From Oreocharis arfaki (lineage: Eukaryota; Chordata; Aves; Passeriformes; Paramythiidae), in contig VZRR01008219.1 of the NCBI GenBank assembly GCA_013398015.1, positions 186,001-250,000 on the forward strand: a DNA stretch of 64,000 bases, read 5' to 3'. The notes below the pieces were generated by a model. The model made no database searches, was not told where the DNA came from, and saw only the letters and a program-made list of their open reading frames with translations. A program made the position numbers and the translations under genes. Positions 27,901-39,603 of this stretch are shown here, one piece after another. Each line of letters begins with the position of its first letter. The stretch's first letter is position 1.

Positions 27901-30900
27901 CTGAATGCCTCAAAGCAAGAAGCATTACCAGGTGGGACTACATGTCAAGTGCTCCACAGCATTTCACTCCAGATGACAGCAGAAAAAGGCCAAGAAAATT
28001 AGCTTATGTCTGTAGCTGTAGAATGCCACACTGGAATGATTTTCAGTAAAAATGGTCATTTTTTGAACAGCTGAATGTCAAGAAGAAATCCAGACAAAGC
28101 AAGGGCAGCCTAGACTAGTTTTAACTATGTGGCTAGACACAAAAGATCATATCTCAAAGACTTCGTGGAGAAAGAATGAAAAAGGTTAACATATAACAAG
28201 GATAAAGATCTGAGAAAAAAGAGATGACAGGCTGAGAGAGACAGGAATGTAGTAAAAAGGTTTTCCTCACAATTTCCATAGCTTTCTTCAGTGCCCCTTC
28301 TCAAAAATGAAAGGCAGTTTTCTCATGTTGTCTATTGCAAAACCAACAGGTTCAGAAAAGCTGATCTCTATCAGAGCAATCAAGTTTCTGTCTTCAGCAA
28401 AAAAAACTACGTTGCTACTGCCCACCTTCAGCAGAAAAGTTATGAATTCCCTTAGGAAGTGTGGGATGAAATACATTCCTCTTTCCTGAAGCTGAAATAA
28501 TTCTATTGTTAATTTACTGCTGTCTAGGAAAAGCAATAATTTGCATTTCCTTTCCTAGTCTTACTGAATACTTTTGAATGGAGTAAATTTCAGTATCTAA
28601 AAAAAAAAGAAAGAAAAACATCCTTCAGTTTCCTCTTGCTACCAAGGCAAATAATTGCTGCTTGATTGAACTTTCAAAGGAGAAAAAATAAAGGAGCAGT
28701 ATCAGAAGACAGGCTGCCCACACCAGTGAGCAACCTCCCCTTCTAAAATTGTTTCCCATATCTGGGCACTCCATTTCTATCACAAGCCACTCCATACCTA
28801 AGAGTATCACAGTGTCTCTTCAAACCAAGATACAACACTGCAGAATGAGAAGACCCATGTCTGTTTACTGTTAACACGAAGAAACCAAATGCTGTTAGAG
28901 CATTATCAACTCATTAATCCATATTCCAACTACCTCAACATTAGAAGGAATCCACAGGGACAGACAACGAATAATTCATTAAAATTGAATTCACAATGTG
29001 CTCCAAACACTCAGCTGAAATCCAAATGTTTTCACACCATTCACAAATACCATCTATGTGCAGATCTTATTCCTCAGCATGCCTACATCCCTGGGTTCTC
29101 CTAGATCACTTTTCCCTTTCTCCCTATCCCTTGTACAATTACAACGTGAGATGCCATTCAGCTGGGGGAGGGAGGAGGAGAAAAAGGAAGGAAAGGGTGG
29201 TGAGTTGATGTTCCTATGCTAGCTTACCTCTTGCTCTGTCTCCACGGTTTTGGGATCCTTTCCTAGTAAACAAACAGTGCCTGTCTCATATCTTACCACA
29301 TCATTTCCAAACAGCAGCACCAACACCGACTCGGCATTGCTGCTACTTTATTTCCACCTCTCTAAAAATAAGCAGCATCCCTGGAGCTGACATCTCGGTT
29401 ACATCCTGCTATAGTCTGCAAGGGTCAGGTCAGCTCTAGACTCCAGTGCTGCTGGGAGACCTAAGAAAAGACCTAAGAGCAAGCACAGCTCCCCAGGGGA
29501 GCTCGTGTAAAATCCCCCTTCCTTGGACTGACCAGCGGGAACTGTGCCCTCCTCCCCCTTTTGGATGAAGGATGAGATTATCGTGAGGATCTGCTGCAGT
29601 AAAAGCGCTCGCCCAGGAAACCTCTCAGGGATCACATCCACATCGGGAGTATCTCAACAACACAGAACCCGGGGAAAGCTGCACTTAGCACCGTGCAGTA
29701 ACAACACACGTGTGTAGGAGCAGCCCCCGAGGCAGGTGTGTGCTTTGCTCCTGCCCCTGCTCCTGTGTGAGGACGCCGCACGCAGCAGGTGAGCCACAGC
29801 GGCACGGAGTTGATGGCTTTTCTTCTTACTCCGGGTTGTTCAAGACATAGATCGGCAGGCAGAGAAGACTCCTGAAACATCAGGCTGTAACAGCAAATAC
29901 GAGCTCTGCTGTTGCTCTCGTGGGCAATCTCTCGTGACACAGTCAGAGAGTGGGAGTTTCCTGCCTCTGCCAAGGACAGACAGCAGCAGCACGGACAGTT
30001 CTCCCTTCACATGGAGCTGCCCTGAGCACTACTGTAAGATTACACCTGCAGGACAGCCCCTGTGTTTGCAAAGGAGAAAAAAAAACCCAATCCATTCATG
30101 GATTACTTATGTGACTAAAAAGTCATTTTGAAATCCTGCAAGAAAAGAGGAACACATCCAAGCAAGGAGCATTTCTGCCCCAGCTTTCTCCAAGCAGTGC
30201 CATCAGCTCCGCATGACCACGTGTACAACAGTAATTCAGGCTCACTCATGGCAAAGTAACAGTGCCGGAGCCTTTATCAAGAGACCTGCACCTGCAAAAT
30301 AACTGAGATTTCTCATGTGAGGCATGTTTGCAGGTCATTTGAAACTCAGACAGGCAAGAAAGCTTAGAACAAAATGTCATCCTGACCTCAACCAGCTGTG
30401 TTTAGGTTTAGACCAGGAATATACAGTTACACACCATTTACAGATCCTTTCTTAATACACAGGATAGTCAGGAAAAGGATTTGTATTCAAATTTATTGAA
30501 TACTGAAACTGAGATACATGTAATTCAGCAGCAGCATAGCTATTAGTTATTTCTTTTGCACAAATACTTAGAAATAACTGGTAAAAGAAAAATGTTTATG
30601 GTTGTCCTGTAACATTTAAGAGGAGTTCCCCATCCATTAATTTAATAATTACAGCATTACCAACATCACCAATTAGCTGTAAGGTGTGCCTTCCAACTGT
30701 AATTTAAGACATGAATGAATACAAGGCCAGCATACCTAGCAAAGCCATCTACTTAGACACAAGTATTTTAGCAAGCTGCAAGCTAAATACAAACATATCT
30801 GTTTTCTTAACTGTAGCGTGACTTTTGCAGCTGCAGATGGACGTGCAGTGGACTTTTGGCTGGTTTAAAGGGGCACTGCCAACTTCAATCTAACTCTAAA

Positions 30901-31789
30901 TCTAGTTTTGTCCAAGTAAGCTTCCACAGACTCTCAGACCAGCAGAAATATTCCCATGATTGAAGAACTTAATTCCCATGCAGTGAGTTATTTTTACTGA
31001 ACATATCCCTGCAGTGCAACCAACCCAAACACAAGTACTGAAAACGCGACAGTGAGAAATAAATAGAATAAGCACGTTATAAGAAATAAAAAAAGAGGTA
31101 TTAGCATAGCTGTTGGTAAGAGTAGTCTATTGCAAGCAAGTGCAGAGTTACACAATGAAAATCTTGTTTATTAGATGCTTCAAAACTCAGTTACCTTGTA
31201 TCTTTCAAAGTTCCTAGCTAAAAGGAGTCTAATGGAAAATCAGTTTCAGTATATACAACTTGTCCAGTGAAAGGCCATTTATTTGCTCAGCTTCCCTTAA
31301 GTTCACTGCGTTAGCACAGACAAATAACCAAGAACACCAATTCTGAGTCAAGCACTCCAAGATTTCCCATAGATTCTTCATTTTGTACAACTTTCAAAGC
31401 AGCACAACAGGACCAACAAAGGAAGCAGCACTTTTTGTCGTGGCAGACTTAACAGTAACTTTTGCCGAGACGGAGAAATCCTTCCCAAGCGCTCCAGAGC
31501 GCTAACCTTAAATGGATCACTGCACGAGGTAAGAGACGACTTCTTCAGAATATGGAATTAAGTGAATGGATAAGTAGGTTTTTATTATTATACAAGAAGA
31601 AAACCTATGTTTAGAAGCAGCTACCCTTGCTAAGTACTAAACACCCTTAAACACATCTTAGGACAACAGCCTGCTGAGATTAAGAGTGAACCATAACACA
31701 GTAAATAAAGGAACAGAGGCACAAGTATTACAACCTCTCGTACTGAATTTATCTAGAATGACACTAAAAAGGCTAAAGGCAAGACAAGC
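12998..31789. other. Gene-free, probably intronic (minus-strand gene inferred)
   Basis: About 18.8 kb of AT-rich sequence with few recognisable repeats. Slightly GC- and CpG-richer patches lie at about 15.0-15.6, 22.6-22.9, 24.2-24.6 and 29.3-30.0 kb. The last has several CpG and donor-like sites and could hold a regulatory element or an alternative non-coding exon. No coding exon was identified, and the ORFs of 60-139 codons here look like chance. Confidence 0.45.
17815..17835. repeat. (CAAA)n microsatellite
   Basis: About four CAAA units run into an A-rich tail. Similar TTTG repeats on the + strand occur at 21861-21876 and 44013-44038. Confidence 0.85.
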
Positions 31790-32930
31790 AGCAGCCTGTG
31801 TGAACAGCGGGCGGTTTATGCCATGCCTCACGCAGCGGTGCCGTAAGCTCCGTGTGACGGAAGCACCGGCAGCACTTCATGACCCTGTGGCGGCCACAGC
31901 CGCGGTTCCCGGGCGGTGCGAGGCACCCGCACGGCGCTCCCGGCGATAAGGCCGAGCTCCAGCAGCAGCGCCCGCCCGGCAGCACGGGCAGACCCGCACC
32001 GCGCCCTCCGCCCGCCCCGCACGGCCCCNNNNNNNNNNNNNNNNNNNNNNNNNNNNNNNNNNNNNNNNNNNNNNNNNNNNNNNNNNNNNNNNNNNNNNNN
32101 NNNNNNNNNNNNNNNNNNNNNNNNNNNNNNNNNNNNNNNNNNNNNNNNNNNNNNNNNNNNNNNNNNNNNNNNNNNNNNNNNNNNNNNNNNNNNNNNNNNN
32201 NNNNNNNNNNNNNNNNNNNNNNNNNNNNNNNNNNNNNNNNNNNNNNNNNNNNNNNNNNNNNNNNNNNNNNNNNNNNNNNNNNNNNNNNNNNNNNNNNNNN
32301 NNNNNNNNNNNNNNNNNNNNNNNNNNNNNNNNNNNNNNNNNNNNNNNNNNNNNNNNNNNNNNNNNNNNNNNNNNCCCCCTCCCCGCCCGTCCCTTCGAGC
32401 GGCGCGCCGGGAAAAGGGGAGGGGCGGCGGGAAGCGGCGACTCCACAGCCCCTGGGCACGCGGTGAGGAGGGAGGACAAGGGGAGGAGAGCGAAGGCAAA
32501 GAGAACGCAACAAGTGTGGCGGAGAACGAGCACCGTCCCCCACGCGGTTCTCCCCCCAGAGCCGCTCCGTGCTCCCGCTCCTCCCCCGCCCCCTGTGCCA
32601 GTGGTACGCTCCCACCGATCGAATTGCAACAGGCCGGGCGGGGATTGGCCGAGATCAAAAAAAGGGGCGGGGCCAGGCAGCGACCGTTTTGAGCGCCCCC
32701 GGGCAGGGGGGTGTGCGTGCCCCGGGAGCGCGCCCTGGGCCGCCGGGACACAGGAGACGCTGGTGGAGCCCAGCGATGGCACTGAAGGAACCGGCGGAGC
32801 GAAGGCGGCGAATAAATCAGATCTAAAAGCGGCCGTAGAGGCGCTTGTAAAGTCGTCATGAGAAGAGCCCGAAGATATTTGTGGGTCGCGGGTGGCTGGG
32901 GAGAAGCTCGCAGCGGTGGTCACAGCAACT
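31790..32930 (-). promoter_or_regulatory. MICAL3: CpG island promoter, probably 5' end of MICAL3
   Basis: A GC- and CpG-rich island about 1.1 kb long, interrupted by an assembly gap. On the minus strand it has a GC box (32664-32674) followed by a CCAAT box (ATTGG on the + strand, 32644-32648), then GC-rich sequence toward the gap. That order fits transcription leftward. The gene name comes only from conserved vertebrate gene order: MICAL3 is divergently transcribed next to PEX26. No MICAL3 coding exon is visible, because its first exon is non-coding or lies in the gap. A bidirectional promoter is possible. Confidence 0.45.
32029..32374. other. Assembly gap (346 N)
   Basis: A run of 346 undetermined bases lies in the centre of the CpG island. 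Both edges are extremely C/G-rich. The gap probably hides the core of the island and may contain the first exon or start site of the flanking gene. Reading frames that pass through it have no meaning. Confidence 0.99.
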
Positions 32931-35149
32931 CGTCCCGTTTGGATCCTGGATGCTCTCGGGAATAGGCTCCTTGCCCCTGCGCTCGGGAAGATGAGCAGCG
33001 TTGCAGCAGGTGGATGCTGCTGCCATCCATCCTTGTCTCCTGCTAATCAACTCAGCTTGGGAGCCCCAAATATTGAGTAAGCCCTCAGGTTACACTGAGG
33101 TGACAGTGTCGGTACTGGCTGGACAGGGGAATGAGCCGGCCCTGGTCTTCGAGAAAGCACTGAGAGGAACCCAAAAATGTCCTACCAAAGCCACAGCCTT
33201 CCAACCCTACCGTAAGAGAAGTTTCGATATCCATAGCATATTAGAGATTTTGGCATGAAAAGCAGTCAGGTATTGTAATAACATACGATAAAACACCAAG
33301 CAGGTATCATTCATAAGAGATGTATAAAATGAGTTAATGATATGGCTGAGCAAATTCTTACTACAGTATGACAAATATCAGCCAGAAGTGCACAATTCCC
33401 AATTCACTATCTATATCCATGTCTGAGAACAGATGGAGGAAAGCCTTTAGCTGATCTAAACTTGGCTCAACCCACCCTGTTTACCGATGGAGTTTCCATG
33501 AGCAGAGAAATTAGAGCTACTGGTTGCAATCACTGGAGAGCCTCAGCCTGCTGATCCAGCTTACGTGTTGGAAAATCTGGCAAGGACACCTGTCCTCACC
33601 TGAGCAGGTGCACAAAGTCATGCCCATGCAAGCACCAAAGGGTGGCAAGAGCTCCGGACAGGGGATATTCCCCCTTGGAAGTCACTGAAGGTCACTGACA
33701 GAGCAGCTCTTTGCAGGGGAGGCAGCAGCTCCCATTGTCTGCTCAAAACCGATATTCACAGGTGCCCTCCCCTGCGAAGGTGCAGGTTGGGGGTGTGCTA
33801 ATTACCGAAAAATGAGAGCAGACGGAGGAGTGGGTTTACGTACAGTGATACAGGAGATGTTTCAAAATGCTCTCGCAGGGCCCAGCTCGCACAGTGCTTG
33901 CAGTGATTTCTGGCTGAGCACTCTGAACAGTCAGGAGGAGAGCTGGCAAGTTTAACAGTAATCTTTGTAAAGTGCTAATAAGGACCCAAACAATTCCCAT
34001 TAGGGAACTGAAGAGCCATCTGCACTCTAGCATGAGGCTGCCTATGGCATCCACAGCGAGACTTGTATGTCTTGGCTCGATATTTTGGAATCCAGCACCA
34101 GAGAGGCTCAGTCATATGACAGGGTTATTTGCATCATTATGCTGCTGGATTCCCAGAGAAGTTATCACAATGCGCTGTGAGAGGAAGGGTTTAAACAAGT
34201 AGAACTGAAGCAAAAACAAAGGACTATACTGCCTCTGCATGTCCCTTGTCCCTGCGTGCACGTGGTGTGCGGAGTGGGAGGAGGGTGGCAGGCAGTACTG
34301 TACAGAACTTTAGGCTAATAAAGCACACTCACAAAAACTGCAACATCAGTACAAAATGGGCTATTTTGCAACATAAAAGCAAGCTAAGACAGCTGAAATC
34401 CTGCCTCACAGCTCAGCAGAAGCGTGATGGTTCCAGGCTGGTGATGTGCAAGGCAAGCCCAGCACCGTATCTCCCCTGAGGATTTTACAGAACCGCTGGT
34501 TTGCACTGGGCTAGGGAACAGCCACCTCGCCCCAGCCGGGCAGGCATTGATTCTCTGTGAATCCGTGCCTGCAGGCACTGTAAGACTGGGTGTTGGCACT
34601 CCCAGAAGTGACCACAAGTGAGCAGAGCAGCTGTTGAGGAAGCAGTTCCAAACCAACCCATGGACAAATATTGTGGTTCCAGATTGAGCTTTTTAAAGGA
34701 GGTGAGCTGCTACCGCTCAAAATAAAGTCAGAGTATGGCACAGTGTCCCATTTTCAAAATGGTCCATATAGAAAAATAAGGCGTGATTTTTTAATGTATT
34801 CCATTTCTAAGAGAAATTATTGAAGGGTCATAAGGTGTTGCTCCCAGTCAGACAAGGAGTATAACAAGCAAGGCAAGTTACAGAAGAAAATTCAAGAAAG
34901 TCTTTGGTGTCTCTATGAAATCAAAGCTATTTTCACAGTAAAAATAGCCAAGAAATCTTAAATTCTATTTTGACAACCTTCCAAAGTTCAGAACTTGCCA
35001 GGTGCATGCTCCTGTGGGAATCCGTAATCTCTTTAAACCAGGAGCAGCAAATTCCACTGGAATCATACTGTCCCAGAGCAGAGTCTCACATCTGGAAACA
35101 AGAAGTAAAAACACAGCAAGTAGATTTTCAAACAAGGAGGTGATCACCA

Positions 35150-35690
35150 TATTACAGCACTGGAAGGGACACTGAGAGGTCATCTAACTCCATCCCTGTG
35201 AAAGCATCTCTGTCCCATCTGTTTTACCTCTTAAAGACCTCCCCAGTGCAGACACCACAGTCTATCCAGGAAAGATGTTCTTTTCTTGTGATTCCCTCTT
35301 TTTGCCTTTAGAAAGTTTCCCCTAATGATCAACCTGGATCTCTTTTACCATCATTTACATGCACTTCTCATCCTACCCAATAGAGACAAAGAAAACACTT
35401 GCTCCTCTTGCTCCTGCAACAGCCTTTCAGATGCATGAAGATCTCTCATGTCATTTATTACATTCCCCAAACCTAAAATACCATTTCTTCTTGCCTGTCC
35501 TCCTAGTTTAGATTGAGTGAAGCTCTGTTGATTCATGGTGTTCCCCTTCGGTGGCTCTCACTTTAATCCATGTCTTTCCTGAATTTCTCAGTGCGGGAAC
35601 AGCATACAGTGTGTCCCCAGCTGAGGCCTTTTCAGTAGGATGCAGAATGGAAGGAGCACTTGGTGTGTCCTGCAATCATCCATCCTGTTT
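35150..35690 (-). repeat. Ancient CR1-family LINE fragment
   Basis: The segment starts with a TTACAGCACTGGAAGGGACA-like tail in reverse complement. It then shows, in the correct order, old CR1 blocks: CCCAATAGAGACAAAGAAAA, CAGCCTTTCAGATGCATGAA and, near 35600, a CCCAGCTGAGGCCTTTTCAG block that in CR1 lies farther from the tail. Substitutions are numerous and some internal segments are missing, so it is an old insertion. It is longer (about 540 bp) than the other copies. Confidence 0.8.
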
Positions 35691-38600
35691 AGACATTTTA
35701 GTGTGACATTTACAGGGACAGAGGATTTTGTTTTGTTTTGGTTTTTTTGCTCCCCGCATACATGGCAGTATTTGTAAAAGTCAAGGCTACAACATGAAAT
35801 CAAACTGCCACTGAAGCCCCGGGGATGCTCTCCATTAACAGAAACTCTTTTCTCCTGTGTTCAAGTGTTTCTGTTAAAAATCACTGTATTTAAATTGCCA
35901 TCTGCTTTAAGCAGCTGAATTGGGATCTTGATGAGTTATAGTCTTGTTTTCTCATGCTCACACTTACTTGGACAGCTAAACCCATTTTTATTTAATGTAA
36001 AAGTAATCTGTATACGAATGAGCAGCTGAGTGCTTCCAAAAGAAGAACTGTTTTCAGAAGAAACTGAAGGATTAGTCCAGTCTACAGAGCTCTTAAATTT
36101 GCTGTCTTCTGCAACTTCTGAAGAGTTGTCCAATTCTGGAGCACTGACTTCCTAAGCAAGAACACAAGTGTTCAATCTGTGGTTCAAATGCAAGGCAGAA
36201 GTCACCAAGCACCTGGCATTCTCCTGATGCAAGTGATTATTCACTGCAGAGGCATTTGAATAGCTGTAATAATTATGATATGATGCATTCAACCCTTTCC
36301 ACCACCTCTGAACACAAATGCACACCCTAATCCAGACTGTTGCTGTGTACTGAGGTGGGAGCCGAGTTTCAAATGAATTGCTGGTGGTGTTTGTTTGCAA
36401 GAAAACAATGAATACAAGCATAATTCACTTGAAAAAACCCTATCTCTTGGCTCACTAAGTAGAAACTGTAGGTAAAAACTTCTGCAGTTAAAAAGGAAAA
36501 TAAAAAGCCAGCCCATTAGAGCCAGTGAGTTTTGATCATGCAGATAAATGTTTCTAACCCTTCGTGCTAAAAAGATAAGTGCTCTGATAGGGACTAATAA
36601 GGAAAGTTTCTCTGGGGCTACATGCAAATCTGCTGAGTGTTCAGTATAGACTTCAGCATTTGGAACTACTTTAAGAATAAGAGAGGCTCTGGGTCTGTGC
36701 ATACACACTGCAGACAATTTCACTGCTCACAGATTTTGCCAAGCAGTAAAATATAAAGTTGCAGCTGGGTTTGCTGCTATGACTCAGGACTGTGAGAAGC
36801 TAAAGGGAAACAGACAACTTTCACTTCACTGTGCTGTAAAGTTTTAAGTAGAATTAACCCAAAGCAAAGGCTACACAAGTGCACAAAACTCCCTCCCAAA
36901 ACGGTACATTATGCTAAGGGCTGGGAAGAGTAGCCCAGCTGAGTTTCACTTCACGCTTTAGGAGCAACATTTCAAGTGTGTAAAGAGGTGTGAGATCATC
37001 CAAAGCATAAGACAAGTGCTTGTCAAGGAAGAAAATACAGATATGCAAGAACGCCATACCCAGACGAAGTACTACTAGACTGCTGGCCTACAATCAGTAC
37101 ATTAACCAAAAAATCACAAGTACAGCATTTCCTTGTACTCAGACAGCCCCCGAGAAGGACCAAAGGGAATGGATTCAGATGCACCTTGCCGAAATGTAAA
37201 GGCAGCTCCTGCAAGGTCATCACTGAGACACTTCATTGTTTCTTCACCTAATTTGGGCTATACAAGTTCCCCACAAGAGCTGCCTGTAAAGCTGACATCG
37301 GTTTACTCCACATAGCATGCATTAAGGTCTAAAAGGCATGTTTACTATTTGGAGTTTAGATTAAGGGAGAGCCTGAGCTATGTTTTCTATGCTTGTTTTT
37401 AAAGCAACAGCTTTTTACTCCTTTAACGAAGTAGACAGAGCATCTCCCTTGTGGTGTTGTCTAGAAATAACTGACAGCCCCAAATCTCAAACAGGTTTGG
37501 AAGTTTCCTTCAAACTCTTAACCATGGCTAGGTTCTCTTTAGCAAAAGGCTGTGTTGTCCTGGTTGAGCAGCTTATTGCTTTACTAGAACTGCTGGGACT
37601 GTTCTTTGACAAGCTATAAAAAAGACTCTACCTATGTTCAATTCAAATTTATCACTGTTTAGAGAAGTATTAATAAAAAGGAAAAAGTAAATCAATGAGG
37701 TCACTTTATTGATCTTAAGAATGTGGAACTACTATTAATAAAACACGTTGATGTTGTTTTATGGATAGGTCAAAGTCCTGGAAAGGGTGTGTTTGTCATG
37801 CTAATTTTCGTGCAGTTTCATCTACAAAGTATTTGCCATTGCACTATTGTAGTTATTCATCTCCTGTTTTCCTCCCCCACGGCCAGGACATCTGCTAAAC
37901 GTTTCTGAATCCGAGCTTGTTGGGATAGGGCCCATTACTTTTACATATTTATGAACTGTGTGGTACACTGGCACTCATTCAGCACGCCGCTTCCCAAGGC
38001 TCATGCGCGAATGACATCAGCCGCTGTGGGTTTGTGTGCAGGAGATCCACATGTGCAGGGGTCACACAGGGGGCTGCAAATCCGCTGGCGTCCAGAAGCA
38101 CTTAAACTCCACTGCTGCCAAGGAACAGAGCTATCCACTAATATTTGAGTGGTGCCGGGATGAGGAAGAGGAGCAAGAGGTATTTATGGCGTCCTCTGGA
38201 ATCGAAATGAAGAGTAATGGGCTAAAATTGAATGAAAAGAGTTGTATCTGACTCTAGAAATATCATCAAAATGTTTTTCAGTTAGGTCAAAGGGGCCAAT
38301 AAACAAAAGCTACTATGCTCGTGTTAGTGGTAACAGGCAGGACAAAGCAGAACACGGGACTGGTTCTGGGGATGGAAAAAGGAACACATAATTAATTTCT
38401 GACTCCTGCTTTTTCTCTGTAGTAGCCCAGCCTGTCGCATCAACACTCGCACAGGCACAGCTTTATGCTGTTTACACACTGAGGGGAGTGTGCTGTGCCA
38501 TTATTGTGCAGGGCCCTGCCACACGTGACTCCCAGCACACGAACAGAAGCTGTGCTCACAGACTGCCCTTGTGTGCCTGCCTGTGCTGAGCGGACCTGTC

Positions 38601-39105
38601 CCTGGTTGCCTCCCCGGCTGCCCTGCAAACAGTGCCTTTCCAGAGCCGAGGATGTAGGATCTCCAAACCTTGTGAGAAACATCGTACCCCCATCTCCTTG
38701 CAACTGTGGGAGCTCCAAGGATCATTTGTCTGCCTAAAGGCATGCCAGCGACAGACCACAAGCACAATCACAGCCTTATAGTCTTAATGAGATTACAGCT
38801 AGAGATGCCCCAGTGCCGCCGTCTGACTAAGGAACAGAACAAGCACCAAATTCACCTGGAGAAAAAAAAATCTCCTTGGCTTTCATGCGAGCAGGCTGCA
38901 GGTTGATCAGGATTTCAGATCTATGGTGTACAACCTTTGATTTCTTCTCCCTTATAATTCCTTATAGTTTTTTTTTTTTGTGATGCATTACTTTCTTTAC
39001 AAAGCAGCGTATTCTTTTCACAGATGTCTAAGTTTCATTAGTATTTTTCAGGACATGATTTAAAACTCATGATCACACTGCTCAGTAACATGATCACATT
39101 TATAG

Positions 39106-39603
39106 ACGCCTATTGTTAGCCATGCCAGATTGATCTCACCCATGGCTACTGTCTGTATGCTCGGCTATGACACCCATGTGCCACGGGGGAACGTGGTGGA
39201 TCTTTGCCAGTATAATAATTCCTTTTATCAGCAGTTTATCTGGAGCATCTGTTTGTCTCGTCAGAATGAAATTGCTTGTAACTCTATCCTACACAGGGCA
39301 AATATTCTTTCTGCACCTGTTCAAGCACTTGATTTACTTACTGCTCAAATTCTTAATCTCAACAAAAAACAAATAAGTCAGCTTGTACAACAAAGAATCA
39401 TGAATTAAATGGAAAAGCTGATACAGGACCATATCAGCTGGCTAGACCACAAAACCTGGCATCAAGGTACAGATTGTGCAGTGCTCACTGCAAACTGCAG
39501 ATCCTGCCCTGCAGATCTCATCGAGCTTCCTGCAAGAAACCTGCTGCTAATGGCACGGCTGCGGCTCCTGCAGGAATTCATGCCTAGGACAAAAAGGCAG
39601 TAG
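39106..39603 (+). pseudogene. Split open reading frame, possible decayed coding insert
   Basis: One frame stays open for 100 codons (39106-39405), meets a single TAA at 39406-39408, and continues in the same frame for another 65 codons from an immediate ATG to a stop codon at 39601-39603. The predicted protein has a balanced composition, with a heptad-like stretch (LLTAQILNLNKKQISQLV) and later a Cys-containing segment. I do not recognise it. It could be a remnant of a retroviral or other inserted gene, but chance is also possible. No LTR or poly(A) tail flanks it. Confidence 0.2.

Noticed and set aside
1..31789. MICAL3 coding exons on the minus strand
   Set aside because: None of the minus-strand frames shows the conserved N-terminal flavoprotein monooxygenase sequence, so the gene is only inferred from position.
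31773..32923. Very long reading frames (195-348 codons) across 31.8-32.9 kb on both strands
   Set aside because: Most of their length is the run of N, and the rest is GC-rich island sequence open in several frames at once.
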